47,039 bases of DNA. Origin: Cohnella sp. GbtcB17 (GTDB lineage: Bacteria > Bacillota > Bacilli > Paenibacillales > Paenibacillaceae). A model generated the notes under the pieces. That model did no database searches and was not told where the DNA came from. It saw only the letters and a program-made list of their open reading frames with translations. Location: the NCBI RefSeq assembly GCF_019091135.1, contig NZ_JAGXJW010000062.1, forward strand, positions 1 through 47,039. Reading direction: 5' to 3'. Numbering within the stretch: position 1 is the first letter of the stretch; every line of letters starts with the position of its first letter. This document shows, one piece after another, positions 35,333 to 44,235 of this stretch. Position numbers and translations under genes: made by a program.

Positions 35333-35351
35333 TCTTTTCCTTAACAAAAAA

Positions 35352-35491
35352 TGAGCGTACGGGATAAGGTCAATAAGGCCGTGAAAACACTTTGAGCAAA
35401 AACGCAGTGAGCGAAAGGGATGAGGTTGGTAAAGAGAAAAAATGCGGATATCGCCTGGCCGAATTGAGCGAGAGGGATAAGGTCGATAAAG
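35352..35491 (+). repeat. Three tandem copies of the 27-bp island repeat, 56-57 bp apart
   Basis: Copies begin at 35352, 35408 and 35465. Consensus is TGAGCG, three variable bases, GGGATAAGG, TCGATAAAG; copy 2 is the most diverged (GGGATGAGG, TTGGTAAAG). Between copies the sequence is A-rich and not conserved. The - strand frame through the array encodes a repeated Leu-Ile-Pro-Phe-Ala-like peptide, but there is no sign that it is a gene. Confidence 0.85.
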
Positions 35492-35536
35492 GGTAAAACG
35501 CAGGTATTGTGCCTCTGCCCGACTTTGCGTGGCAAT

Positions 35537-35564
35537 CAAAAAGCCCTCGCCGTCAGCGAAGGCT
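35537..35564 (-). terminator. Terminator of the HD-GYP gene
   Basis: AGCCTTCGC-TGACG-GCGAGGGCT (one G-T pair) followed by four to five T on the - strand, about 50 bp after the HD-GYP stop. Confidence 0.8.
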
Positions 35565-35615
35565 AAATCCATATGTACTAGTTGAATTTGGTGCAGTCAA
35601 GCGCAGCACGGCCCC

Positions 35616-36887
35616 TTAAACGACTTTGGGCAGCAATTCGTCCAGCGACAGAAACTGGATATCTTGCTGCGACAGTTCTCGAACGCGCTGCAGCGTTTCT
35701 TCGGGCAATTGCATGAACGCCTCCACGACCGCAGGGCAAAATTGGGTTCCCGCGCATTTCTTTATTTCCTCGATTGCCGTCTCATGCGACTTGGAAGGAC
35801 GATACGGACGTTCGGACGTGATCGCATCGTAGGTGTCGCAAACGGCGAAAATTCTCGCGCAAATCGGAATTTGTTCTCCTCGCAGACCGTCGGGATAACC
35901 GAGACCGTCCCATCGCTCATGGTGGTAGCGGACGACGTCCAGCGCCGGTCCCAGAAATTCGATATGCGCCAGCATTCGCACGCCCATATTCACGTGAGTT
36001 CGCATGATGGCCCACTCCATCTCGTCCAGCGGCCCTTCCTTGCGCAGGATAGCGTCCGGAATGCCGATCTTGCCGACGTCATGCAGCAGGGCGCCGCGAT
36101 ACAGCATTTCCAATTGCTCGCCTTCGATGCCCATCTGCCTACCGAGCAGCCAGGAATAGGCGGTGACGCGCAGGGAATGGCCTTGCGTCTCGTTATCTCT
36201 GCTGTCCAACGCGCTGCTCATCGCCTGCAAAGATTCGTCATAGGTGCGATGCACGCGCTCCAGCATCTCGCTAAGCTCTTTGTTCTGATGCTCGATGACG
36301 CGCGACGAACGTAAAAAGACATGACGCAGGCTAAAGAAAAGCAACGCCATTCCAGCCGTCAGCAAGAAGACGATCGTTAAACTGATACGGAGTATTTTAG
36401 CCCTCTGTGAAGACCAATCTTTGGATACTTCGACAGCACCCTTCCACGTTCCTTCTTCGGAGGAAATTGGGATCCAAAGCTCCAGATTCCCGGCCCTTTT
36501 ATCCGTCAGCATCTCTTTGACGTCCATGGTCTTCTCGAATCGCTCTCGTTCGCGTGCAGTCAGAGCGCCGCCGGCTTTAACTGGAATGTCGTTGAACCCT
36601 ACCTGACCGTCGAGGCCCACGAATCGAACATATCTGATTCCGTAAGAATCGAGGGCTGTGCGAATGTCTGCCCCAAGCCTCGCTTCATCTGAATCGGATG
36701 GCTCGAAAAGCATCTTCATATCAGGCAAGCCATTGATGTAATTCACCACCGCATTGCGTGTCGAGACGCTCGTCTCCCGGATCAGCTCGTGAGCGATAAA
36801 CCAATAGGTGACGGCGGAAAGAAGCACGCCGATGATGACCACGAATGACGCCAGCATAGTTGTAAAGGAACGATAGGGATTGGTCAT
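35616..36887 (-). CDS. Membrane-bound HD-GYP domain phosphodiesterase
   Basis: Predicted cyclic-di-GMP phosphodiesterase, 423 residues. TM1 is about 9-32, an extracytoplasmic sensor-like region 33-165, TM2 about 167-188, then a helical linker and the HD-GYP domain about 215-410. Catalytic motifs are complete: ALLHDVGKIGIPD (HD at 269-270), HHERWDGLGYPDG (322-334, GYP at 330-332) and CDTYDAITSERPYR. The start is the second of two ATGs, 6 nt after AGGAGG; the long open frame upstream covers the ftsZ terminator and is noise. The ligand of the outer region is unknown. It stands alone between ftsZ and the transposase island; its promoter was not identified. Confidence 0.9.
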   Translation of the reverse strand: MTNPYRSFTTMLASFVVIIGVLLSAVTYWFIAHELIRETSVSTRNAVVNYINGLPDMKMLFEPSDSDEARLGADIRTALDSYGIRYVRFVGLDGQVGFNDIPVKAGGALTARERERFEKTMDVKEMLTDKRAGNLELWIPISSEEGTWKGAVEVSKDWSSQRAKILRISLTIVFLLTAGMALLFFSLRHVFLRSSRVIEHQNKELSEMLERVHRTYDESLQAMSSALDSRDNETQGHSLRVTAYSWLLGRQMGIEGEQLEMLYRGALLHDVGKIGIPDAILRKEGPLDEMEWAIMRTHVNMGVRMLAHIEFLGPALDVVRYHHERWDGLGYPDGLRGEQIPICARIFAVCDTYDAITSERPYRPSKSHETAIEEIKKCAGTQFCPAVVEAFMQLPEETLQRVRELSQQDIQFLSLDELLPKVV

Positions 36888-36965
36888 CATGTGCCTCCTG
36901 TGCGGATACTGCGACCTGTGCTGTGAGTTCGACAGGCAAACGGCGTTTACCTGCTTTGCAAAACC

Positions 36966-36998
36966 AAAAAAAGAAGACCGCATAATAAGCCGGTCCTC
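36966..36998 (-). terminator. Terminator of ftsZ
   Basis: GAGGACCG pairs with CGGTCTTC (one G-T pair) across GCTTATTATG, followed by seven T on the - strand, about 75 bp after the ftsZ stop. Confidence 0.85.
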
Positions 36999-37071
36999 GA
37001 CATGAATGGGTGCTATTAAGGTTAAAGTCGCCGCCGGAACGGGCAATTGGATCGGATTGAAATCCGGATCG

Positions 37072-38205
37072 TTAACGGTCTCCGCGCGGACGATTCCGCA
37101 AAAATGCCGGAATGTCCAGCTGCTCGCCGGAGGTCGAGCCGCCGCCGAACGGACGCAGGTTGTGGTTGCTCGCGCGGCTGTCCTGATGTTCGGTCTGGGA
37201 CGGCGGATTCGATTGCGGCGAAGCGGACGAGATCGGCCGGCGTACCGGTCCTTTGTGTTCAAAGCCGGTTGCAATGACCGTAACTTTGATATCGTCCTTC
37301 ATGCTGTCGTCGATGCTGGCGCCGAAAATCATGTTCACTTCGGGATCCGAGGCCGAGATGACGATCTCCGCCGCTTCGTTCACCTCGAACAGCGACAGGT
37401 TCGAGCCGCCCGTAATGTTCATGATAATTCCGCGCGCGCCTTCGATAGATGTCTCGAGCAACGGGCTCATGATCGCCTTGCGCGCTGCGTCCATCGCGCG
37501 ATTCTCGCCGGAGGCGACGCCGATTCCCATCAGGGCGGAGCCGCGCTCCGTCATGATCGTCTTCACGTCCGCAAAGTCGAGGTTGATCAGTCCGGGCACG
37601 GCGATCAGATCGGAGATGCCTTGAACGGCCTGGCGAAGGACGTTGTCCGCCTCGCGGAACGCTTCCATCATCGGCGTTTTCTTGTCGACGATCTCGAGGA
37701 GCCGGTCGTTCGGAATGACGATCAGCGTATCGACCTTTTCCTTGAGCGCCTCGATGCCCAGTTCAGCCTGTCCGGAACGCTTGCGGCCCTCGAACGTAAA
37801 AGGCCGCGTCACGACGCCGACGGTCAGCGCGCCGCATTCCTTGGCGAGCTCGGCGATGACCGGCGCAGCGCCCGTGCCCGTGCCGCCCCCCATGCCGGCC
37901 GTAACGAACACCATGTCCGCGCCCTTAAGCGTGTTCATGATGCCGTCCCGGGATTCCTCGGCCGCCTTTTTGCCGACGTCCGGGTTCGCGCCCGCGCCGA
38001 GTCCGCGTGTCAGCTTGTCGCCGATTTGCAGCTTTTGCTCCGACTTGGTCAGGTGCAGCGCTTGGGCGTCGGTATTGACGGTAATAAACTCGACACCCTT
38101 TACGCCGTTTTCGATCATGCGGTTAACTGCGTTGCTGCCACCGCCACCGACCCCGATCACTTTAATTTTCGCGAGCGGTTCCATTTCAAAATCAAATTCC
38201 AACAT
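37072..38205 (-). CDS. ftsZ: Cell division tubulin FtsZ
   Basis: GTPase that polymerises into the Z-ring. The 377-residue protein has GGGGSNAVNRM (20-30), the tubulin signature GMGGGTGTGAAP (104-115), the T7 catalytic loop NLDFADVKTIM and the C-terminal recruitment peptide DIPAFLRNR for FtsA and SepF, after a variable linker at about 320-360. GGAGGAG lies before the ATG. It is transcribed with ftsA, 49 bp upstream, and followed by a terminator. Confidence 0.98.
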   Translation of the reverse strand: MLEFDFEMEPLAKIKVIGVGGGGSNAVNRMIENGVKGVEFITVNTDAQALHLTKSEQKLQIGDKLTRGLGAGANPDVGKKAAEESRDGIMNTLKGADMVFVTAGMGGGTGTGAAPVIAELAKECGALTVGVVTRPFTFEGRKRSGQAELGIEALKEKVDTLIVIPNDRLLEIVDKKTPMMEAFREADNVLRQAVQGISDLIAVPGLINLDFADVKTIMTERGSALMGIGVASGENRAMDAARKAIMSPLLETSIEGARGIIMNITGGSNLSLFEVNEAAEIVISASDPEVNMIFGASIDDSMKDDIKVTVIATGFEHKGPVRRPISSASPQSNPPSQTEHQDSRASNHNLRPFGGGSTSGEQLDIPAFLRNRPRGDR

Positions 38206-38254
38206 ATCTCAATACTCCTCCTCGCTTCGCTGGTGAATCTTCGTCAGTGGCGGC

Positions 38255-39502
38255 TTATATGAATTCCTTGAACATATTCTTAAACCATTCCATGACGCCC
38301 GTCTTGCCGGCCGGCGCACTGGCCGCAGCCGCCTTGCTCTTCGCCGGCCGTTTGGCCGGCGGAGCTCCCCGGGTTCGCACGTACTTCATGACGTATTGGA
38401 TCATGCCTACGCCGCTGCTGTACGAAGGATCCCGAACCCCGATAAAATCGGGAACCGCAATCCTGACGCTCGCTTCAAGCTCGATCTGCGCGAGGGAGAG
38501 CACGCTGGGCATGGACACGGAGCCGCCCGTCAGAACGTAACCGTTGAGCTTGTCCAAGTGGCCGAGACGTTTGACCTCTTGACGAATCATATGAAAAATC
38601 TCTTGCATGCGCGGCTCGATGATGCTGGCCAGATCAACCTGGGAAAATTCCTTTTCCACGTTGCTGCCGACCCGCATCACCTTGAAGCGAACATCGTCCG
38701 CCGCCTCGTCTTGACGCGCGCAGCCGTACTTCAGCTTGATTTTCTCGGCGTGCTCGGTCTGCGTCTTGAGGCCGTAGCAAATATCGCTCGTCACGTAGTC
38801 GCCGCCGATCGGCAGCGTCGACACGGCGGCCAGGCTGCCGCCTTCGAACACCGCGATCGTCGTGGAGCCGGCGCCGATGTCGGCCAGCACGGTCCCCATT
38901 TGCTTTTCGTCCTTGGTCAAAGCCATCATGCCCGAAGCGAGCGACATCAACACGATGCCGGATATGCGCAGGCCGGCCTTCTCGACGCAGCGCATGAGAT
39001 TATGTACGGCGGCCTTCGTCCCGGTAATGATCGTGCATTCGACTTCAAGCCTCACGCCGATCATGCCGCGCGGGTCCTGAATGCCTGCCAGACCGTCCAC
39101 CAGGAACTGCTTGGGCAGCAGGCCGATGATCTCCCGCTCCGGCGGCAGCGCGACGACCTTGGCAGCCTGCAGGACGCGTTCGATATCGTCTTCGCCGATC
39201 TCCCGGTCTTCGTTGGAAACGGCAACGACGCCGTGATTGCTCTGCAGCGCGATATGGTTGCCCGCGATGCCGACGTACACTTCGCCGATGGTGATGCCGA
39301 CCATGCGCTCGGCATGGTCTACGGCGTTGCGGATGGACTGGACCGTCTGATCGATGTCGACGATGGCGCCTTTGCGGATGCCGTCCGAGTCCGCCGATCC
39401 TACGCCGATAATATTGATCGCTCCGTTGCTTATTTCTCCGATAATCACCCGAACCTTAGAGGTTCCGATGTCCAGACTGACGATGAGGTCGTTGTTGCTC
39501 AA
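38255..39502 (-). CDS. ftsA: Cell division protein FtsA
   Basis: Actin-like ATPase that tethers FtsZ to the membrane. The 415-residue protein has the actin-fold motifs VSLDIGTSKVRVIIGE (9-24), the 1C domain, ADIGAGSTTIAVF (phosphate 2) and LTGGSVSMPS (adenosine), then an Ala/Pro/Lys-rich linker and the C-terminal amphipathic helix VMEWFKNMFKEFI. Start is TTG with GGGAGG about 10 nt upstream; no ATG fits. The 316-bp region upstream carries two extended -10 elements. Confidence 0.97.
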   Translation of the reverse strand: MSNNDLIVSLDIGTSKVRVIIGEISNGAINIIGVGSADSDGIRKGAIVDIDQTVQSIRNAVDHAERMVGITIGEVYVGIAGNHIALQSNHGVVAVSNEDREIGEDDIERVLQAAKVVALPPEREIIGLLPKQFLVDGLAGIQDPRGMIGVRLEVECTIITGTKAAVHNLMRCVEKAGLRISGIVLMSLASGMMALTKDEKQMGTVLADIGAGSTTIAVFEGGSLAAVSTLPIGGDYVTSDICYGLKTQTEHAEKIKLKYGCARQDEAADDVRFKVMRVGSNVEKEFSQVDLASIIEPRMQEIFHMIRQEVKRLGHLDKLNGYVLTGGSVSMPSVLSLAQIELEASVRIAVPDFIGVRDPSYSSGVGMIQYVMKYVRTRGAPPAKRPAKSKAAAASAPAGKTGVMEWFKNMFKEFI

Positions 39503-39818
39503 CCGGTGGCACCTCCCGTGAATACATCAAAACTTTGCAATCCGGCCGTCCGGCCATTCGTTAGTTTGGTCGCGACTTATTGAAATCCGTTGCGGAATGA
39601 GGAGTTGTTCAAGGGGTTCCGAACGAAGCCAAATCGGTACACATTCAGTACTTATTCAACGCAGACGGGATTTTCCCTCTTTTTTCAACAAAAATTTTAG
39701 TTCCCTCATTCTAGCAATTATGCTGGAAATTCCGCTTCACTGCCCAGAATCTTACGGTAAAAGCCTACGAAAATTCTAGCATTAAACCGCGCGGTTGAGT
39801 AGAGTCCTTTTCCTTAAG
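39503..39818 (-). promoter_or_regulatory. ftsA upstream region with two candidate extended -10 promoters
   Basis: This 316-bp gap has no gene. On the - strand TGCTAGAAT occurs twice, at 39781-39773 and 39716-39708, each fitting an extended -10 (TGnTAGAAT). No good -35 accompanies them. These are the best candidates for ftsAZ promoters. B. subtilis has ylxW, ylxX and sbp in this interval; none is present here. No clear terminator for divIB was found. Confidence 0.45.
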
Positions 39819-40577
39819 TTAAGGGGTTTCTTCATCGACCGACGAGTCCGTTTGTGCCGAATATGGCGAGTATGTGTCCGAATCGAGCAGGACGACCGTT
39901 CCCGGCTCCCTATTCTCCACGAGCTCGCTCAGTATCGCGATCTTGTCTTTGAGCTTGCCGACGGTCGTGAGCACGTCGAATCCGGAGCGGGTGAAAATGC
40001 GAATTCTGTCGGGATACGCGCTCGAAGGATCGGGCGCGATCTCCGAGAAGTCGGCGATTCCTCCGGCAGTCAAGCCGCCCAGCACCTGGCACAGTGCGGC
40101 CCGCTGCGGGTCGTCCTTCGACCAGCCCGTGAGCACGGGCTTGGCCGGCAGCCCGCTGCCGGCGGTGGGCTGTGCGCCGATGCCGTTGGCCAGCACGACG
40201 GAGACGCCGCCTTTGCCGTCCATTTCGATCGCGACCGGTTCATATTCTTTTACCGTGACTTCCAGCTTGCCAGGAAAATGCTTGGCGACCCGGACGTCCT
40301 TGATCTGAGGCAGCCGCTTGACGCGCTGAGCGAGCTTGTCCGACGCCGGCATAAAAAAAGAGTCTCCGATTCCTATGCCGAGCTGGGCTTCGACCTGATC
40401 CCGTTTCAAATACGTCAAGCCCTGAATCTCGATCACGCTGATGCGGGAAAGAGAGGATCTGAAAAACAATACGATCAACACCGCGACAAACAAGGCAATG
40501 ACGATCCACAGCAGCTTCCCGCCGCGGCGTCTCGTTCCCGTCTGTTCCCGCGGCAAAGCGGGAATTCGCTCTATCAT
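39819..40577 (-). CDS. divIB: Cell division protein DivIB/FtsQ
   Basis: A bitopic protein that stabilises the divisome with FtsL and DivIC. 252 residues from the ATG at 40577 (GAGGAG 10 nt upstream); a longer open frame upstream is rejected. A basic cytoplasmic N-terminus (RRRGGK) precedes the TM helix at about 21-39. The POTRA domain (about 44-115) begins SVIEIQGLTYLKRDQV, and the beta domain ends near 235, followed by an acidic Ser/Thr tail. Located before ftsA as in most Bacillota. Confidence 0.92.
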   Translation of the reverse strand: MIERIPALPREQTGTRRRGGKLLWIVIALFVAVLIVLFFRSSLSRISVIEIQGLTYLKRDQVEAQLGIGIGDSFFMPASDKLAQRVKRLPQIKDVRVAKHFPGKLEVTVKEYEPVAIEMDGKGGVSVVLANGIGAQPTAGSGLPAKPVLTGWSKDDPQRAALCQVLGGLTAGGIADFSEIAPDPSSAYPDRIRIFTRSGFDVLTTVGKLKDKIAILSELVENREPGTVVLLDSDTYSPYSAQTDSSVDEETP

Positions 40578-40699
40578 CTTGCGCGCACTCCTCTCGACAG
40601 CCGGCACAAACGCATAGCCTGTCCCAATTACGAAAAGCAAAGGCGGCCCGCCGGACGGCCGATCGAAAGCGAACACTTCGGTCCCCGCCGGCCGGAAGC

Positions 40700-40722
40700 G
40701 GATAAGCGAAAAGCGCTTATCC
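40700..40722. repeat. Perfect 9-bp inverted repeat in the murA-divIB gap
   Basis: GGATAAGCG-AAAAG-CGCTTATCC. No T-run follows on either strand, so it is not an intrinsic terminator. It shares GGATAA with the island repeat, probably by chance. The remaining 172-bp gap shows nothing else. Confidence 0.5.
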
Positions 40723-40749
40723 CTCCCGGTCGATCGTCGCTTCGCTAAT

Positions 40750-42009
40750 CTAGCTGTCGGAGACGCGAGTAATATCGCCGCCCAAGCTCGCGAACATTCG
40801 CTCGATCTCGTCGTAACCCCGATCGATATGATGAACCTGCTCGACGGTCGTCCTGCCTTGCGCGGCGAGGCCGGCGATGACGAGCGCGGCGCCGGCGCGC
40901 AGGTCCGTCGCTTCGACCGCCGTCCCGTAAAGTCTCGGCACGCCCCGCACGATCGCGGAGTTCAGGTCGATGCGAATATCCGCGCCCATGCGGCATAATT
41001 CGTCTACATGCTTAAAGCGTCCCTCGAACACCGTCTCCTTAATGACGCTGACGCCGCCCGCCAGCGACAGCAGCACCATAAGCTGTGCCTGCATATCTGT
41101 CGGAAAAGCGGGATAAGGAGAAGTGACGATGCGGTCGACCGCTCGCGGCCGGCCTTTGGCGCCGACTCTTATTATACCATCCTCGGTCTCGATGTGAACA
41201 CCGGCGCGGCGCATGACATGAATGAGAGAGATCAGATGGGCGGATTCGGCGCCCTCGAGCGTGACCTCGCCGCGGGTCGCCGCAGCGGCTACCATCGCCG
41301 TGCCCGTCACGATCCGGTCGGGAATGATCTGAAAATCGCAGCCGCCAAGGTTACGCGTGCCGTCGACCGTGATCGTGTCCGTGCCCGCGCCCCGGACCTT
41401 GGCGCCGATCGCGTTGAGAAACCGCTGCAAATCCTGAATCTCCGGCTCGCGAGCGGCGCCAATGATCGTCGTGCGTCCGTCCGCCATGACGGCGGCCATC
41501 ATGATGTTCTCCGTAGCACCGACGCTTGGAAAATCCAGGCTGATCTCGGCGCCGGTCAGACGAGCGGCCTTGCATACGATGCGGCTGCCCGTCTCTTCGA
41601 TCTCCGCGCCAAGCGCGGCCAGGCCGCGCAGATGGAGATCGATCTTGCGTTCGCCGATCGCGCACCCGCCCGGCTGATAAACCTGCACTTCGCCGAATCT
41701 GGCTAGCAGCGGGCCCATCAAAAAGACGGAAGAGCGCATCAGGCGCATCAATCGTTCGGGCACATGCGAGGAGTCCGCGACGGTGCCGTCGATCGTGACT
41801 ACGTCTCCGTGGCGGAGCACGGCGCAGCCCAGATCTCGCATGATGTCCAGCATGACTTCGATATCCAGCAGCTTCGGAATGTTGCGAAGAGTTACCGGCT
41901 CCCTGGCGAGCAGCGTCGCGGCCAGGATCGGCAGGGCGGCGTTCTTGGCTCCATGGATGCGGATGGTGCCCGAAAGCGGTTTGCCGCCTTCAATCACCAG
42001 TTTGTCCAA
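40750..42009 (-). CDS. murA: UDP-N-acetylglucosamine 1-carboxyvinyltransferase
   Basis: First committed step of peptidoglycan synthesis, adding enolpyruvate from PEP to UDP-GlcNAc. The 419-residue protein has Lys22-Asn23 in GAKNAALP, the catalytic Cys116 in QPGGCAIGERKIDLH (the residue attacked by fosfomycin) and HIDRGYDEIERMFASLGG at the end. The start is TTG at 42009, 8 nt after GGAGG, matching the family N-terminus (DKLVIEGG); a GTG three codons earlier falls inside the ribosome-binding site. Placed between murB and divIB, unlike B. subtilis. Confidence 0.95.
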   Translation of the reverse strand: MDKLVIEGGKPLSGTIRIHGAKNAALPILAATLLAREPVTLRNIPKLLDIEVMLDIMRDLGCAVLRHGDVVTIDGTVADSSHVPERLMRLMRSSVFLMGPLLARFGEVQVYQPGGCAIGERKIDLHLRGLAALGAEIEETGSRIVCKAARLTGAEISLDFPSVGATENIMMAAVMADGRTTIIGAAREPEIQDLQRFLNAIGAKVRGAGTDTITVDGTRNLGGCDFQIIPDRIVTGTAMVAAAATRGEVTLEGAESAHLISLIHVMRRAGVHIETEDGIIRVGAKGRPRAVDRIVTSPYPAFPTDMQAQLMVLLSLAGGVSVIKETVFEGRFKHVDELCRMGADIRIDLNSAIVRGVPRLYGTAVEATDLRAGAALVIAGLAAQGRTTVEQVHHIDRGYDEIERMFASLGGDITRVSDS

Positions 42010-42026
42010 GGAATTCACCTCCGGAA

Positions 42027-42932
42027 TTACCGCTCGCCCATCAGGAGCACCTCGGGTGCGAGTAAAATGCCGAACCGTTCGTTCACGGTCCGTCTCACGC
42101 GTTCCATCAAGGCGAGCACGTCTTCGGCTGTCGCATGGTCCTCGTTAACGATGAAGTTGGCGTGCAGCTCCGACACGACGGCTCCGCCCTCCCTGGCGCC
42201 CTTCAATCCCGCAGCCTCGATCAATCGCGCGGCGTGGTCTCCGTCCGGATTGCGGAAAACGCTGCCCGCGCATGCCAGCTGCAGCGGCTGCGTGCGCAGT
42301 CTCCGGTCCTTGTAGGAGGCCAGCATGGCGGCGATCTCCTTGCGGTCTCCCGGCGCCAGGGCGAACACCGCCTCGGTGACGATGCCCCTTTTTTCATGCA
42401 AAATCGAATGACGGTAGCCGAAGCGAAGCTCCTCGTTGCTGTACGTCCCCTTCGAACCGTCCTCCCAGACGATGTCGGCCGACTTTAAGATGCGCGACAC
42501 GTCCGAATGATGCGCTCCCGCGTTCATATAAACCGCTCCGCCTACGGTGCCTGGAATGCCGCCGGCGTATTCGAGGCCGGTCAGCCCTTCCTTGCCCGCC
42601 ATGACCGACAGCTTGATAAACGAATACGATGCGCCGGCGATCGCGCGGTTGCCCTCGAACCGCAGCTGGTCGAATCCTTTCCCAAGCTTGATCACGGCGC
42701 CGCGAACGCCGCGGTCGGAAACGAGCGTGTTGGACCCGCGTCCGAGAACGGTCCAGGGAACGCCGTGCCGGCTAAGGACGGCGATGGCCGACGCCAGCTG
42801 CTCCGCGTCGGACGGCACGAGGAACAGGTCCGCGGGGCCGCCGATCTTCCACGTCGTGTGGGGCGCGAGCGGCTCGCCCTGCTTGACGACTCCCGAATAC
42901 GACCGTTCCAGGTCCGCGATCAACTGCTCCAT
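42027..42932 (-). CDS. murB: UDP-N-acetylenolpyruvoylglucosamine reductase
   Basis: Flavoenzyme that reduces the MurA product to UDP-MurNAc with NADPH. 301 residues from the ATG at 42932 (GGAGGAG 8-9 nt upstream); 37 further open codons upstream are not homologous. FAD-binding motifs HTTWKIGGPADLFL, VLGRGSNTLVSD and GIPGTVGGAVYMNAGAH, substrate region GYRHSILHEK, and the proton donor Ser in CAGSVFRNP. Type II MurB, as in Bacillus. The 180-bp gap to murG holds only GC-rich hairpin sequence. Confidence 0.95.
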   Translation of the reverse strand: MEQLIADLERSYSGVVKQGEPLAPHTTWKIGGPADLFLVPSDAEQLASAIAVLSRHGVPWTVLGRGSNTLVSDRGVRGAVIKLGKGFDQLRFEGNRAIAGASYSFIKLSVMAGKEGLTGLEYAGGIPGTVGGAVYMNAGAHHSDVSRILKSADIVWEDGSKGTYSNEELRFGYRHSILHEKRGIVTEAVFALAPGDRKEIAAMLASYKDRRLRTQPLQLACAGSVFRNPDGDHAARLIEAAGLKGAREGGAVVSELHANFIVNEDHATAEDVLALMERVRRTVNERFGILLAPEVLLMGER

Positions 42933-43112
42933 CCAATATCTCCTCCAATTCAATCTAAGGAGCTGCGGGTTAGGCGCGGGCGCCTGGTTCATCATTGCGG
43001 ACAGCCGCGACCACACCCTATCGTATGTCGCGCCGCCCGGCATGGTGACAAACGCCCAGCTGCCGTCGCCGCCGCACGCGTCGGCGGCAGTCCCGCAGTC
43101 CCGTTATGCTGG

Positions 43113-44231
43113 TCAAGCCCGCGAGCTGCGGACGATTCGTTGCAATTGCTCGTAAATGACGCCGGCCGCCTCCGGCATGCCGATCGACCTGGCCGCTTCC
43201 GCCATCTTGACGCGGCGGGCCTCGTCGCCCATGATGCCTGCGACCGCCTCATATAGCTTGGCGCCGGTCAGTTCCCGCTCAAGAATCATCACGCCGCCGC
43301 CGACGCGGACGACGCTCTCGGCGTTCGCCTGCTGATGGTTGTTCGTCACGTTCGGCGAAGGCACATAGATGGCCGGCACGCCCAGCGCGGCGAACTCGGC
43401 GATAAACGAAGCGCCGGCGCGTCCCACGACGAGCGACGTGGCGGCGAGCACTTCCGCCATATTGCTTATGTACGGCTTGACATGGAGTCTGCCTGCGACC
43501 GAAGGGTCGGAGATTCGTTCGACCTCCGCCTTCAGTTCCTCATAATACCGCTCGCCGGAGGCAAACACAAAGTGCACGTCCGGCAGCCCGCCCAGCTTGG
43601 CCGCGGCTTCGGCTGCTGCCCGGTTCAGCGTCTGCGCGCCCCGGCTGCCGCCGACGATCAGCACGAACCGCGTGCCCGGCGCCAGTCCGAGCGATTCGTA
43701 GCCGCGCAATGGGTCTCCTCCAAGGATCGCAGTCGCGCATGGATTGCCGGCGTATTCTACGCTTTTCACCTTGGCGAAATGCGGCTTGGAGTCGGCGAAG
43801 CTGACGGCAACCGCGTCCGCATAGCGGCTTAAGAATTTGTTCGTCAGGCCGGGAACAACGTTTTGCTCGTGCAGCAGCGTCGGGATGCCGAGCTTGGCCG
43901 CCGCATAGACGACAGGCCCGCATACGTAGCCGCCGGTGCCGACGACCGCGTCGGGCCTGAATTCCCGCAGCAGCGCTTTGGCGCGCCGCACCCCGCGGAC
44001 GAACCGCAGGGCGGTGCGAACATTTTCCAGGGACAACGATCTTCGGATGCCGGTAATGTCGATGCTCTCGAACCGCACGCCCCGCTCGGGCACGATCCGG
44101 CTCTCGAGCCCCCGCTTTGTGCCGATGTACAGCAGCTCGCTGCCCGGATCGCGCCGCCCGGCCTCGCGGCCGATGGCGAGCGCGGGATAAATATGGCCGC
44201 CGGTACCGCCGCCGGTCAACACGATACGCAT
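43113..44231 (-). CDS. murG: Lipid II synthase MurG
   Basis: Membrane-associated GT-B glycosyltransferase that adds GlcNAc to lipid I. The 372-residue protein has the first glycine loop TGGGTGGHIYPALAI (6-20), TGGYVCGPVV, HEQNVVPGLTNK, the second glycine loop VGGSRGAQTLN, RAGASFIAEFAALGVPAI and PSPNVTNNHQQANAE. The ATG at 44231 has GAGGTGA about 6 nt upstream. It begins 4 bp after the stop of the SEDS gene. Confidence 0.96.
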   Translation of the reverse strand: MRIVLTGGGTGGHIYPALAIGREAGRRDPGSELLYIGTKRGLESRIVPERGVRFESIDITGIRRSLSLENVRTALRFVRGVRRAKALLREFRPDAVVGTGGYVCGPVVYAAAKLGIPTLLHEQNVVPGLTNKFLSRYADAVAVSFADSKPHFAKVKSVEYAGNPCATAILGGDPLRGYESLGLAPGTRFVLIVGGSRGAQTLNRAAAEAAAKLGGLPDVHFVFASGERYYEELKAEVERISDPSVAGRLHVKPYISNMAEVLAATSLVVGRAGASFIAEFAALGVPAIYVPSPNVTNNHQQANAESVVRVGGGVMILERELTGAKLYEAVAGIMGDEARRVKMAEAARSIGMPEAAGVIYEQLQRIVRSSRA

Positions 44232-44235
44232 AGCG

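Noticed and set aside
35352..35491. Tandem repeats as a CRISPR array
   Set aside because: Only three diverged copies, A-rich non-unique spacers, no cas genes, and inverted copies exist elsewhere.
35267..35572. 101-codon - strand frame through the tandem repeats
   Set aside because: Translation only mirrors the repeat; it runs across a terminator and a promoter.
38396..39583. 395-codon + strand frame opposite ftsA
   Set aside because: Shadow of ftsA with His/Arg/Ala-rich noise.
43050..43110. GC-rich hairpin in the murB-murG gap
   Set aside because: No T-run and typical of GC-rich sequence.
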